Numbered from the stretch's first letter, positions 1-7,023 are shown. The stretch: 13,100 nt of DNA from Candidatus Zixiibacteriota bacterium (GCA_024230695.1 JAAERC010000204.1:1-13100), one strand, 5' to 3'. Notes: generated from the sequence alone by a model not told the origin. Numbers and translations: made by a program.

Positions 1-613
1 AAACCGTAGAAAGATCAGCAATTACATAAATGCTATTTTCTTCCGTAACAAATTCTCCTTGAGTAATATGTTTTTCAATCACCCAGCCTGAAAAAGGAGC
101 GATTATGGAATATGAATTCATACTTTCATTACTTTCGATAACCGCGACAGCACTACCTTTTTCAACAAAATCACCAATACCATAATTTGTTTCCAAAGCA
201 ATGCCCGCAAATCGTGGTGCAATATGAGCCAATCTATCTTCGTTGAATCCAATTTCACCCGGTAATTCAATTGTATTTCCTATACTTCCATGATTTACAG
301 TTGAATATGTTATACCGGCAAGCTTAATGGCATCAGGTGTGAGTACGACTTTAAGCTCATCATCATTTTCTTCCTCATCACCATGACCAGCTTCTTCTTC
401 ATGGTCGCCATCTTCATTATGATCAACTTCTTCATCATGTATAGCAGAATTTGGCTCCTCATCATGGTGCCCATCGCAATTGGAATGATCCACATCTTCG
501 GTAACCTGAGTAGTTTTTGATTGATCAGGATTTTGATTATCATTAGACAATACATTTGAAACAAACCACAAAAGTAATAAGACCGTTAGCAGTATAAATA
601 ATTTTCGATACAT
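1..613 (-). CDS. RND efflux periplasmic adaptor, CzcB/CusB type (3' end outside window)
   Basis: Membrane-fusion adaptor expected to link an inner-membrane RND metal pump to the TolC channel encoded just upstream. The 204 visible residues read without a stop to the window edge. Residues 4-23 are a hydrophobic export or anchor segment. Residues 40-86 form a very acidic, His-rich stretch (7 His and 1 Cys, with DGHHDEE, DGDHEEE and GHGDEEE), the kind of N-terminal extension that binds divalent metal. Residues 89-204 carry the barrel-sandwich core: LTPDAIKLAGI, LPGEIGFNED, then the lipoyl halves VEKGSAVAVIESNES and IIAPFSGWVIEKHITQGE. The halves follow each other almost directly, with no room for a long alpha-helical hairpin, which suits CzcB-like adaptors. 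The ATG at 613 has a GGAG Shine-Dalgarno at 623-626 and sits 3 nt after the tolC-like stop, so the two are probably co-translated. The RND pump gene should lie just beyond the left edge. The metal (Zn/Co/Cd versus Cu/Ag) cannot be fixed from this. Confidence 0.9.
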   Translation of the reverse strand, partial: MYRKLFILLTVLLLLWFVSNVLSNDNQNPDQSKTTQVTEDVDHSNCDGHHDEEPNSAIHDEEVDHNEDGDHEEEAGHGDEEENDDELKVVLTPDAIKLAGITYSTVNHGSIGNTIELPGEIGFNEDRLAHIAPRFAGIALETNYGIGDFVEKGSAVAVIESNESMNSYSIIAPFSGWVIEKHITQGEFVTEENSIYVIADLSTV

Positions 614-616
614 TCT

Positions 617-1930
617 CTAATTCTCCTTTGTAACAAAAAGGGCAACACCGGTGATACTTTCAAGAGTTATAATCCGTTCTTGAATCGCCATCAGTATATC
701 ATTACGTTCAAAATTTATATCATTGAGAGCCCTTTCGGCCTCAAGCAGTTGCGTAAATGGAACCCGACCTGCCTCATATGCTTTCTGCAAAGTTCTGTAG
801 GCCTTTTCAGCAGTCGGTAAAAGCAAAGAATCAATGGTTACATAACTGTTTATTGACTTCTTTAATTGAATAATATTTGATTGAATAATTGAATTCGATT
901 CGATTTGATTTAATTCAATATCATATTCAAGCGATCTAACCCGGGCATCCAAACTTTGTTTCGTTCCTTGGTTCCTGCTAAAAAACGGAAGGGGCATTGA
1001 AAACCCAAAATGAAATGATTTGGATTTGTCCATCTCGAGTCTTTTAAAACCGCCGCTAAGTGTCACTGACGGACGAGCCTTAGTAATAGCTAACCTCTTT
1101 TCGGCCCGTAAAATATCCAATTCACTTTGTAAGTGTATTAAATCTCGAGCGGAATCAGCATGGTTTGGCATTTGAGCTATTCGGTGAAGCAACAATGTGA
1201 AATTTGGCCCCATGTCAACTGAGACTTTCATACCCGACGGTTTGCCCTTCCAAAGCGAGACCAATGTTGCCTCTTCCGCAATGACATCCTGCTTGGTTTG
1301 CTCAAGAGCCAATTGCGCTCTCTGTTCTTCCAATTGAGCTAAAAGTAATTCCGATTGAAGAGCGGCACCTTTCTCAAGTCGAAAACTTGTATTTTCAACA
1401 ATCTCTTTGGTTAGTTCAATAGATTTTTGGGCCAAGATTACATTCTGCTGAGCATGAGCAAAGGCATAGAATCGTAATTTCGTTTCAAGATAAAGGTCAA
1501 AGGAGGATAATTTCATCTGTAATTTAGTGGCATCAATTTGGGCCCAGGCAACATCTTTTCTTGCTCCACTTTGTCCGAAAAATTCAAATTCCTGGGCGAG
1601 TGAAACAGAAAACTCGGATTCCTGAAACCCAGGTGCATCCCAGCCGACTTCCCCGAACTCCACATCTAATTCCGGATTTGCCCAGAGTCCCGCCTGTTTT
1701 AAATCATTATGAGCGGCTCGTAATTGATAATCATATGATCGAAAAGCCGGATTGTTGACAGCCACAAGTTTAAGAATATCATCAAGCGATAACGCCTGAT
1801 TTTCAGATAGTACCTTCGCAGACGATGTATCAAATGGGGCCTGCCAGAGATCCAGGGCATTCGAACTGGTTGACAATACTATTACAACGGCCAGAATAGA
1901 TACTATATATTTGTCTAATTTCCCTCTCAT
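617..1930 (-). CDS. TolC-family outer-membrane efflux protein (CzcC/CusC-like)
   Basis: 437-residue outer-membrane channel of a tripartite metal efflux system. Residues 1-26 are a Sec signal peptide (MRGKLDK, hydrophobic core, then SSNALD). The mature part has the two repeats of long amphipathic helices typical of the family: the N-terminal phrase LSLDDILKLVAVNNPAF with ANPELDVEFGEVGW, a Gln/Glu-rich coiled-coil region around residues 160-225, and a second half with RAEKRLAITKARPSVTLSGG, FGFSMPLPFFSRNQG and YEAGRVPFTQLLEAERALND. PLPFFSRNQG is a phrase seen in CzcC/CusC-type proteins. Length is normal for the family. The ATG at 1930 has a GGAG ribosome site 8 nt upstream. It lies 93 bp after the Cys-rich gene and 3 bp before the adaptor, so it is the middle gene of this operon as seen. 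The substrate is inferred from the metal-binding sequences of its neighbours, not from this protein. Confidence 0.92.
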   Translation of the reverse strand: MRGKLDKYIVSILAVVIVLSTSSNALDLWQAPFDTSSAKVLSENQALSLDDILKLVAVNNPAFRSYDYQLRAAHNDLKQAGLWANPELDVEFGEVGWDAPGFQESEFSVSLAQEFEFFGQSGARKDVAWAQIDATKLQMKLSSFDLYLETKLRFYAFAHAQQNVILAQKSIELTKEIVENTSFRLEKGAALQSELLLAQLEEQRAQLALEQTKQDVIAEEATLVSLWKGKPSGMKVSVDMGPNFTLLLHRIAQMPNHADSARDLIHLQSELDILRAEKRLAITKARPSVTLSGGFKRLEMDKSKSFHFGFSMPLPFFSRNQGTKQSLDARVRSLEYDIELNQIESNSIIQSNIIQLKKSINSYVTIDSLLLPTAEKAYRTLQKAYEAGRVPFTQLLEAERALNDINFERNDILMAIQERIITLESITGVALFVTKEN

Positions 1931-2022
1931 TTACAATTCTCCAAATGGATTAATAAATTTTTGGCGCAAACCTAAAACAGGTCTCGCTAATTTTCAAATT
2001 GTCTATAAATTAAAAATGGGAG

Positions 2023-2048
2023 ATCAACAACGTACAACAGTTGTTGAT
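2023..2048 (-). terminator. Inverted repeat at the end of the Cys-rich gene, possible attenuator
   Basis: A perfect 9-bp inverted repeat (ATCAACAAC with GTTGTTGAT, 8-nt loop) overlaps the stop codon of the Cys-rich gene. On the minus strand it is followed by CTCCCATTTTTAA. The stem is AT-rich and the T-run starts 6 nt after it, so it is a weak terminator at best. It could reduce read-through into the tolC-like gene or mark an mRNA 3' end. The repeat is seen directly; the role is inference. Confidence 0.4.
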
Positions 2049-2464
2049 AAAAAAACGATAGAATATTCAGGAGGGCTCTGGCCATATGCCAGATAAAATT
2101 TTTGAATTTGTGAACAATGTTCCCCAATAGATAATGGGCTAAAATAAGTGTTGATGGTCAGTTTAGAGGCAAAATCTCGTAGTTGATTGGTATCAATTGT
2201 CTGGATCCGCTTTGACCAAAGAGGCCCATTGATCTCTATATCTGAACAATCGGAACATCCCTCAGATTCGGTATGAATCTCATTGGCAAAATTGGCTCCG
2301 CAATTCTCTTCGGCTTCATCACAACAGGAAACACAAAACGACTCAAATTCAACATATCCTTTATCATCTATGCAAAGAATATTGCCGTTTCCTGCAAAAG
2401 CTACTCCGACAAGAAATGTCAGACAAACCATCCAGGTTATTATTTTTGTATGTCTTAAATTCAT
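2024..2464 (-). CDS. Small secreted Cys-rich protein, first gene of metal-efflux operon
   Basis: 146 residues. Residues 1-24 are a Sec signal peptide (RHTK n-region, hydrophobic core, likely cleavage after VAFA). The mature protein has nine Cys, at 31, 44, 47, 48, 55, 70, 73, 117 and 146. Several are in metal-site-like spacings: CVSCC at 44-48, C55, and CSDC at 70-73 followed by DIEI. The beginning, ILCIDDKGYVEFE, and the CxDCxDI block resemble, from memory, uncharacterised small periplasmic proteins encoded next to CzcCBA-type efflux operons. I know of no established function for them; periplasmic metal binding or sensing is inference. No transmembrane segment is seen after the signal. The ATG at 2464 has no Shine-Dalgarno and lies only 9 nt after a good -10 box, so the mRNA may be leaderless. 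Met12 is a poorer start because it would remove the positive n-region. Confidence 0.75.
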   Translation of the reverse strand: MNLRHTKIITWMVCLTFLVGVAFAGNGNILCIDDKGYVEFESFCVSCCDEAEENCGANFANEIHTESEGCSDCSDIEINGPLWSKRIQTIDTNQLRDFASKLTINTYFSPLSIGEHCSQIQKFYLAYGQSPPEYSIVFLSTTVVRC

Positions 2465-2472
2465 CAGTAATT

Positions 2473-2500
2473 AGTATAATACAATATCAGTATTTGTCAA
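2473..2500 (-). promoter_or_regulatory. Sigma70-type promoter of the Cys-rich/efflux operon
   Basis: On the minus strand there is a perfect -35 box TTGACA (2500-2495), a 16-bp spacer and a -10 box TATACT (2478-2473). The predicted transcription start, about 7 nt further on, almost coincides with the ATG at 2464, giving little or no 5' UTR. No clear MerR-type long-spacer dyad is visible, so the metal regulator, if any, cannot be named. Confidence 0.6.
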
Positions 2501-2548
2501 TTTATTCTTATTGGTTATACATTACTGTTCAAAAATGTTTCAATAATT

Positions 2549-2586
2549 CAAAAATCGGCATTAGGTAACACAAAAGGGCCTATGCC
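2549..2586 (-). terminator. Second, weaker terminator-like hairpin after the response regulator
   Basis: On the minus strand GGCATAGG (2586-2579) pairs with CCTAATGCC (2565-2557), leaving one unpaired A. The loop is 13 nt, and GATTTTTG follows the stem. It stands in tandem downstream of the stronger hairpin at 2621-2648 and before the promoter of the efflux operon, so it may be a backup terminator. Confidence 0.45.
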
Positions 2587-2611
2587 AATTCGTATGAATA
2601 TATTTACAATT

Positions 2612-2650
2612 ATGTTAATAAAAGGGGTTCCCAAAATGAACCCCCTTTAT
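2612..2650 (-). terminator. Intrinsic terminator of the qmo-dsr-kinase-regulator operon
   Basis: On the minus strand AAAGGGGGTTC (2648-2638) pairs with GAACCCCTTT (2630-2621), with a 7-nt loop and one bulged base. TTTTATTAA follows directly. It begins about 20 nt after the response-regulator stop. The stem plus U-rich tail is a standard rho-independent terminator. It separates the redox/regulatory operon from the metal-efflux operon. Confidence 0.75.
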
Positions 2651-2668
2651 TTTGGGAATTATAAGTAA

Positions 2669-3118
2669 TTATGAGCCAATAAGTTCCTGTATTTTTTCAA
2701 TGACCAATTCAGGGTCAATCGGTTTATCAATGAACAAATCAGGCTTAACCAGACCCTCATCTCTCATATCTTTAATCGATTTGCGCATTGCCTCCCGAAG
2801 ACTATCATACGGCCTTTCATTGGTATCATCGCTATCGGCATCCAAATCCTCCAATACTTCGGCGACACCGGTTAACATAATAATAGGAATGTTTTTCAGA
2901 TCCTCATCGCGCCTTAACTGCTTAAAAAGCACAAAACCGGTTTTTTTGGGCATCATAACATCGAGTATGGCTAAATCCGGTTTTTCTTCCTTGATCTTTT
3001 CAAGTCCTTCCTTGCCATCACAGGCCGCAATTGCCTTATAGCCGTTTTCTTCGAGAGCGGCAGTAAGGAATTTCACTGTCTTTTCGTCGTCATCAACTAC
3101 CATAACTTTTTTTGGCAT
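2669..3118 (-). CDS. Single-domain response regulator (REC) with an enlarged alpha4-beta5 region
   Basis: 149 residues from the ATG at 3118 (MPKKVMVVDDDEKT). I prefer this start to one 30 bp upstream because AAGGAG (3131-3126) lies 7 nt before it and the REC fold begins here. Receiver residues: acidic pocket D9-D11, phosphoacceptor D53 in DLAILDVMMP, T83 in MLTG, and K132 in DKPID. There is no DNA-binding or enzymatic output domain, so it acts through protein contact or phosphotransfer. T83 and K132 are about 49 residues apart, against roughly 20 in ordinary REC domains. The extra part is acidic then helical (DLDADSDDTNE, then YDSLREAMRKSIKDMRDEGL). Similar inserts occur, from memory, in receivers near redox clusters of sulfur-metabolising bacteria. 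Its start overlaps the kinase gene by 26 nt, so kinase and regulator are almost certainly partners. Possible targets are the redox complex or another kinase. Confidence 0.92.
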   Translation of the reverse strand: MPKKVMVVDDDEKTVKFLTAALEENGYKAIAACDGKEGLEKIKEEKPDLAILDVMMPKKTGFVLFKQLRRDEDLKNIPIIMLTGVAEVLEDLDADSDDTNERPYDSLREAMRKSIKDMRDEGLVKPDLFIDKPIDPELVIEKIQELIGS

Positions 3119-4586
3119 TGCTTTTCTCCTTATTTTTGTCTGGTCCACTTAGAGGAAGAATTATTTTAAACAAAGATCCTTGATTTAATTTTGATTCTAC
3201 TTCAATTTTGCCTCCGTGAACACCAATCATTCTTGCCGATATTGATAAACCAAGACCCGTACCGGCTCGGCTTTTTGTACTAAAAAATGGAGTGAAAATA
3301 TTTGCCTTCACCTCATTGGTCATACCGCATCCATTATCCTTTATCTCAATAATAAATTGATCATTATCATCAGTTGGGTTAACACTCATTGAAACTCGCG
3401 GTTTTTCATTATTGTCGTAATTTTTCCAGACACACGCATCCAGAGCATTTGAAACAATATCCATTATTACCGAATGTATCATTCTTGCATCACACATTAC
3501 TTTGGGAAGTTCCGGTGATATATTTAGATCAAGTATTATTCCCTTACTTTCCGCCGTTTTTGTGAGAATACGATAAATTTCTGACAAAGCTTCGGTTAGA
3601 TCTACCTGATCAAGTTTCGGTTTGTACTCTTTGACATACCTTAACATATCCATTGACATATCGGTCAGACCGTTGATACCCTCCTGAACAATTTCCCAGC
3701 CCTCTTCAAGCATTTTCTTTTTATCTTTTGCCAAGCCGACTTTAACCATATATGCCCCACCCTTAAGGGCGTTTAGCATATTTTTCATCGAGTGCTGAAT
3801 CCCTGTAAAGACCTGCCCGATTGCGGCGTAACGTTGTGATTGAATAAGCTGAGTCTGCAACCTTTTTTCTTCGGTAATATCTTTACTGATTCCAATAGTA
3901 CCAATTATGGCCCCGGCAGGATTGCGAAGTCTTGACATCGTCACCAAAACGTCCCGTATCTCACCATCTTTTGTTTTAAATTGAGTTTCATAATTGACGA
4001 CACTGTCAGCGTATTTTAATTTTTCAATGGCTTCATCTCTTTCCTTTGAGTCGGCAAAAAGAAGTTCAATCGGTTTTCCCGTGATCTCAAACCGTTTATA
4101 ACCCAAAGCCATCTCCGCCCCGGTATTTATCATAATTATTTTGCCGGAAGCATTAACTGTTATAATAATATCTGCCGAACTTTCCAAAATGCTCTGTAGA
4201 TAATCACGATTTTTTTTAAGCTCGATCATATATGAAGAAAGCATCGAGGCCATATCATTAAAAGATGCCGATAATGAACCAAATTCGTCTTTATCATCTT
4301 CACCCAGACGATAATCAAATTTCTTATCCGCCAGTTCATTCATTCCATTTATTAATCTATTCAATGATGGACTTATAAAAAGTTTGGTAAATATCCATGC
4401 AAATCCCGCACTAAATGCGACGGCTAAAATAAGAATAATAATAAATTGATACAGATTTTCAAAAATAGGATCATCCAAACTCATCACCATTGGTTCGCTG
4501 ATAAGTTGGATCACAAGCCAAAACAGCAGTATCGTAATTAAAAAAACCGCACAAAGTTTCCAGAATATTTTTACATTGGCTAACAT
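3093..4586 (-). CDS. Membrane sensor histidine kinase, TM-HAMP-PAS-HisKA-HATPase
   Basis: 497 residues. Two transmembrane helices (about 8-28 and 45-70) enclose only a ~16-residue external loop, so there is no large periplasmic sensor. HAMP is at about 70-122, a PAS domain at about 128-240 (SADIIITVNASGKII to GISKDITEE), then a dimerisation helix with H265 in GIQHSMKNML. The ATPase domain shows the N box at N380 (DIVSNALDA), DNGCGM at 417-422, FTPFFSTK at 431-438 and GTGLGLS at 442-448. The signal is probably read by the PAS domain or the membrane helices, for example redox or quinone state; this is inference and no cofactor site is evident. The gene lies 67 bp after the dsrP-like gene, with no terminator seen between, and its end overlaps the receiver gene. 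The ATG at 4586 is preceded by AACAACAACAACC with no clear Shine-Dalgarno, suggesting weak or unusual initiation. The C-terminus has a short Lys-rich tail. Confidence 0.93.
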   Translation of the reverse strand: MLANVKIFWKLCAVFLITILLFWLVIQLISEPMVMSLDDPIFENLYQFIIILILAVAFSAGFAWIFTKLFISPSLNRLINGMNELADKKFDYRLGEDDKDEFGSLSASFNDMASMLSSYMIELKKNRDYLQSILESSADIIITVNASGKIIMINTGAEMALGYKRFEITGKPIELLFADSKERDEAIEKLKYADSVVNYETQFKTKDGEIRDVLVTMSRLRNPAGAIIGTIGISKDITEEKRLQTQLIQSQRYAAIGQVFTGIQHSMKNMLNALKGGAYMVKVGLAKDKKKMLEEGWEIVQEGINGLTDMSMDMLRYVKEYKPKLDQVDLTEALSEIYRILTKTAESKGIILDLNISPELPKVMCDARMIHSVIMDIVSNALDACVWKNYDNNEKPRVSMSVNPTDDNDQFIIEIKDNGCGMTNEVKANIFTPFFSTKSRAGTGLGLSISARMIGVHGGKIEVESKLNQGSLFKIILPLSGPDKNKEKSNAKKSYGS

Positions 4587-4653
4587 GGTTGTTGTTGTTT
4601 CTCAATCAATCTTATTTTTCTCAAAATAGAAATCCACCTTGTCTTATTTACAC

Positions 4654-5871
4654 CTAATCACTTATTTTTTTTGAAACTTCATTACTTTCGGGTTGATCGA
4701 GTATTCTCGCTTCTGAGGGAAGTAGTTTTAGGTATTTTAATCCCCAGCCAAACAAAAACCCGACAACACCAAAAACACCAAGAGCCTGAAGTATCTCAAG
4801 AAAACTAAGGGAATAAGAGGCTATTCCTTCCTGTAAAACCGATTCAGTGATCTCCAGGCCAGGGAATAGTTCAGGTGGATGAGTCAGTCCCGGAAGAACA
4901 ATTACATACCTTTCACACAGTACGCCAAAGACAACAAGAGATGAGGCAATAACAATCCCACGAACAGTTTTTCCAGTTTTGCGATAGAAAAGTAGAAAGA
5001 TTGGAATAAAGCAGCCAATAAGAATTAGTCCTACCCAAAAAAGCAGACTATGCAGTCCTCCAAATAGATAATAAACCGCCGCATCGCGTAGTTCAACTAC
5101 ATAGGCACGATAGGCGTTTTCTATAAATAGAAAATAAACGACAACGAGCAAACAAATGGCCAGAAACCGTCCCAACCATATTATTAAATCATCATCAAGA
5201 TGTCGTTTTGTGATTTTGAAAAGCCCCACTATCATCAGAATCATAAGTGCTGTCCCCGAGGCCATCGCGGCCGCAACAAAACTCGCCGGTAAAAGAGGTG
5301 ATTCATAAAGAACCCTCGCCCCAAAACCAAAAATCGCGCCGGTCCCGCTATGTACGCAAAAGGCCCAACCAAATGCCAACGTAGCCACTACCGTCGTTAA
5401 TTTTTTTCGCTCATAAAAAAGAGCCCAGAGATAAACTAAACAGATAAGAATATGACCTATATACAAAATAGGATTTATTGAAAACATCGATTGAAGATTA
5501 AAATAAACAAATGGCTGAACAAACACCCTGTCCATGCGGCCCTGATCGGTGAGAATAGATAACAAACCGGCGATTAAAAACAGCATCGCCACGTAGACTG
5601 CAATTCGGGCAAATGGTTTGTATTCTAATTTTCCAAAGACTCCATATAGACCTGAAATTACAAGAGAACCAGCAGAGAGTCCAATATAATAAACGGCCAT
5701 AACAATTTGCAGTCCCCATGGTACCCGATTATTCATTCCGGTGATCCAAAGACCTTTTTCAATCACCGACCAGGTAGCAATAAATCCGGCAATCGCAAAG
5801 ATCGCAAAGGTTATCATCATCATACGATACTGAATTGTATTACCTTCAATACTGTCAAATTTTATTTTCAT
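4654..5871 (-). CDS. dsrP: NrfD/DsrP-like quinone-interacting membrane protein
   Basis: 405 residues with about ten hydrophobic helices. It is a polysulfide-reductase NrfD-family subunit, which exchanges electrons with menaquinone and partners a ferredoxin-like four-cluster protein. Family phrases are seen: NRVPWGLQIVMAVYYIGLSA near residue 48, the Gly/Ser-rich second helix, HSGTGAIFGFGAR around 174-186 and HPPELFPGLEIT near 336. Length matches DsrP (about 380-420). It follows the dsrO-like gene by 18 bp, the usual J-O-P order of dsrMKJOP, which is why DsrP is preferred to PsrC, QrcD or other NrfD members. The C-terminal tail after about residue 382 is hydrophilic and probably cytoplasmic or periplasmic. 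NrfD subunits carry no cofactor of their own; any proton movement is family knowledge, not visible here. The ribosome site (AGG about 8 nt upstream of the ATG) is weak. Confidence 0.88.
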   Translation of the reverse strand: MKIKFDSIEGNTIQYRMMMITFAIFAIAGFIATWSVIEKGLWITGMNNRVPWGLQIVMAVYYIGLSAGSLVISGLYGVFGKLEYKPFARIAVYVAMLFLIAGLLSILTDQGRMDRVFVQPFVYFNLQSMFSINPILYIGHILICLVYLWALFYERKKLTTVVATLAFGWAFCVHSGTGAIFGFGARVLYESPLLPASFVAAAMASGTALMILMIVGLFKITKRHLDDDLIIWLGRFLAICLLVVVYFLFIENAYRAYVVELRDAAVYYLFGGLHSLLFWVGLILIGCFIPIFLLFYRKTGKTVRGIVIASSLVVFGVLCERYVIVLPGLTHPPELFPGLEITESVLQEGIASYSLSFLEILQALGVFGVVGFLFGWGLKYLKLLPSEARILDQPESNEVSKKISD

Positions 5872-5889
5872 ACTGTACCTATCTTAATT

Positions 5890-6630
5890 CTACAAACCCA
5901 AATAATAAACTTTTGGTTCTGTACCAAGGTCCTCTCGTATTCTTTTTACAGCAAGGGTAGTTGTGACTTTGGCGATTTCACTTTTTGGATCATTCAGATC
6001 ACCAACTATAATTGCTCCCGCACCACAATTTTTACAGGCTTCGACACAAGCCGGCATCTTACCAACATCCAAACGATGAGCGCACAGAGTACACGCCTCG
6101 GCAACCCCATGTGATCGTTTGGGACGCTCCATATTCGGCCAATCTTCATCGTCTTTAAAATTAAATTGTCTGGCATTATATGGACAGGCAATCATGCAAT
6201 AGCGGCAACCAATACAACGGTGGTGATCAACAATCACAATTCCGTCATCGCGCTTATATGTTGCCCGGACCGGGCAAACCTGGGCACAAGGCGGATTATC
6301 GCAATGATTACAAAGAAGCGGAACCGATTTTTCTACCTTAGTATGTCCGACCTCGCCTTCAAGTGTTACTTTACGTATCCAGTGATTATCCCAGCGTTTA
6401 TCATTATGGAAAGATACGTTGTTTTCATTCCGACAAGCATCCATACATGCGGTACAATCGGGGCGGCATTTGTTGAGATCAATCACCATCCCCCATTTTT
6501 TTCCAATCAGGGGATTATCGTCACCACTTACATCGGCGCCAACAGCGGATAATATACGCAAAGCATAAGTTCCGGAGCCAACCGTTAGAATTAAGCCGCC
6601 GGCCGTCTTTACAAAATCTCTTCTATCCAT
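5890..6630 (-). CDS. dsrO: DsrO-like Tat-exported four-cluster ferredoxin subunit
   Basis: 246 residues. DRRDFVK at residues 2-8 followed by a hydrophobic stretch (12-32) is a twin-arginine signal, so the protein acts outside the cytoplasmic membrane. Four Cys groups for [4Fe-4S] clusters are seen: C55/59/62/66, C107/110/115/119, C139/142/145/149, and C180/183/195/199. This matches the DsrO/PsrB/NrfC family and its usual length. Expected role: pass electrons between the NrfD-type subunit and the periplasmic heme subunit. In the last group the usual Cys-Pro is Cys-Lys, and an extra Cys follows (ACVEACKNCGAGA, C202), which could shift a ligand. The gene sits 24 bp after dsrJ and 18 bp before dsrP. 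I chose the ATG at 6630 because it places the Tat motif at the very N-terminus; an ATG 15 bp upstream is out of frame. Confidence 0.92.
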   Translation of the reverse strand: MDRRDFVKTAGGLILTVGSGTYALRILSAVGADVSGDDNPLIGKKWGMVIDLNKCRPDCTACMDACRNENNVSFHNDKRWDNHWIRKVTLEGEVGHTKVEKSVPLLCNHCDNPPCAQVCPVRATYKRDDGIVIVDHHRCIGCRYCMIACPYNARQFNFKDDEDWPNMERPKRSHGVAEACTLCAHRLDVGKMPACVEACKNCGAGAIIVGDLNDPKSEIAKVTTTLAVKRIREDLGTEPKVYYLGL

Positions 6631-6654
6631 ATTATTTTTCTCATCTCTTTTCTA

Positions 6655-7023
6655 TTATGGATAATTGTGACATCCAAAACAATCGGGTGCCATACTTACT
6701 GCATTATGACATTGATCGCAAAAATTAACACGACTCGTATGACACTCTTTACATTTATTGAGATTGACGTCTCCTCGGATGCCATACCTTACAATATTTT
6801 CCCTGATTCCTCTTAGAAGTTCCCAATGATGATATCGCATATATTCGGTATTCTCGACACAGTTATCATATTTGGCATCGGGTCGCTCCAAAATCACTTG
6901 AGGCGGTTCATTCCCAAGTGCAACAACATTGGATATCACTCCATATGCGATTAGAATAAAAATAATTATAATTGGAATAGCGGCGAAAATAGTCGTTTGA
7001 TTTTTTTCCAAATTTAGATTCAT
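6655..7023 (-). CDS. dsrJ: DsrJ-like membrane-anchored triheme cytochrome c
   Basis: 122 residues. One N-terminal hydrophobic helix (about 12-34) with no clear cleavage site anchors a small periplasmic domain. Three CxxCH heme c sites are present: CKECH at 91-95, CDQCH at 102-106 and CFGCH at 115-119. The preceding segment, DNCVENTEYMRYHHWELL, is the typical DsrJ block, and C55 in it corresponds to the conserved Cys known as an unusual axial heme ligand in Allochromatium DsrJ. The size fits DsrJ (roughly 120-150 residues). The ATG overlaps the TGA of qmoC (ATGA), so translation of the two is coupled. In known dsr clusters J follows dsrK; here it follows qmoC. Expected role: periplasmic electron entry or exit, possibly with a sulfur compound or a soluble cytochrome as partner; the direction cannot be read from sequence. 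Confidence 0.92.
   Translation of the reverse strand: MNLNLEKNQTTIFAAIPIIIIFILIAYGVISNVVALGNEPPQVILERPDAKYDNCVENTEYMRYHHWELLRGIRENIVRYGIRGDVNLNKCKECHTSRVNFCDQCHNAVSMAPDCFGCHNYP

Noticed and set aside
310..564. 84-codon Met/Lys-rich minus-strand frame
   Set aside because: It is an out-of-frame reading of the His/Asp/Glu-rich stretch of the efflux adaptor, whose true frame is open from 613 to the edge and has a ribosome site.
2652..3041. 129-codon plus-strand frame opposite the response regulator
   Set aside because: Antisense to a complete receiver domain with all catalytic residues; Ser-rich shadow without any recognisable motif.
3119..3148. Upstream start adding ten residues to the response regulator
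   Set aside because: The added residues (MDQTKIRRKA) precede the REC fold and have no good ribosome site, whereas the ATG at 3118 has AAGGAG at the right distance.
4587..4600. GTT-repeat before the kinase start as a microsatellite switch
   Set aside because: Only about four repeat units and not in a run likely to vary; no evidence for phase variation.
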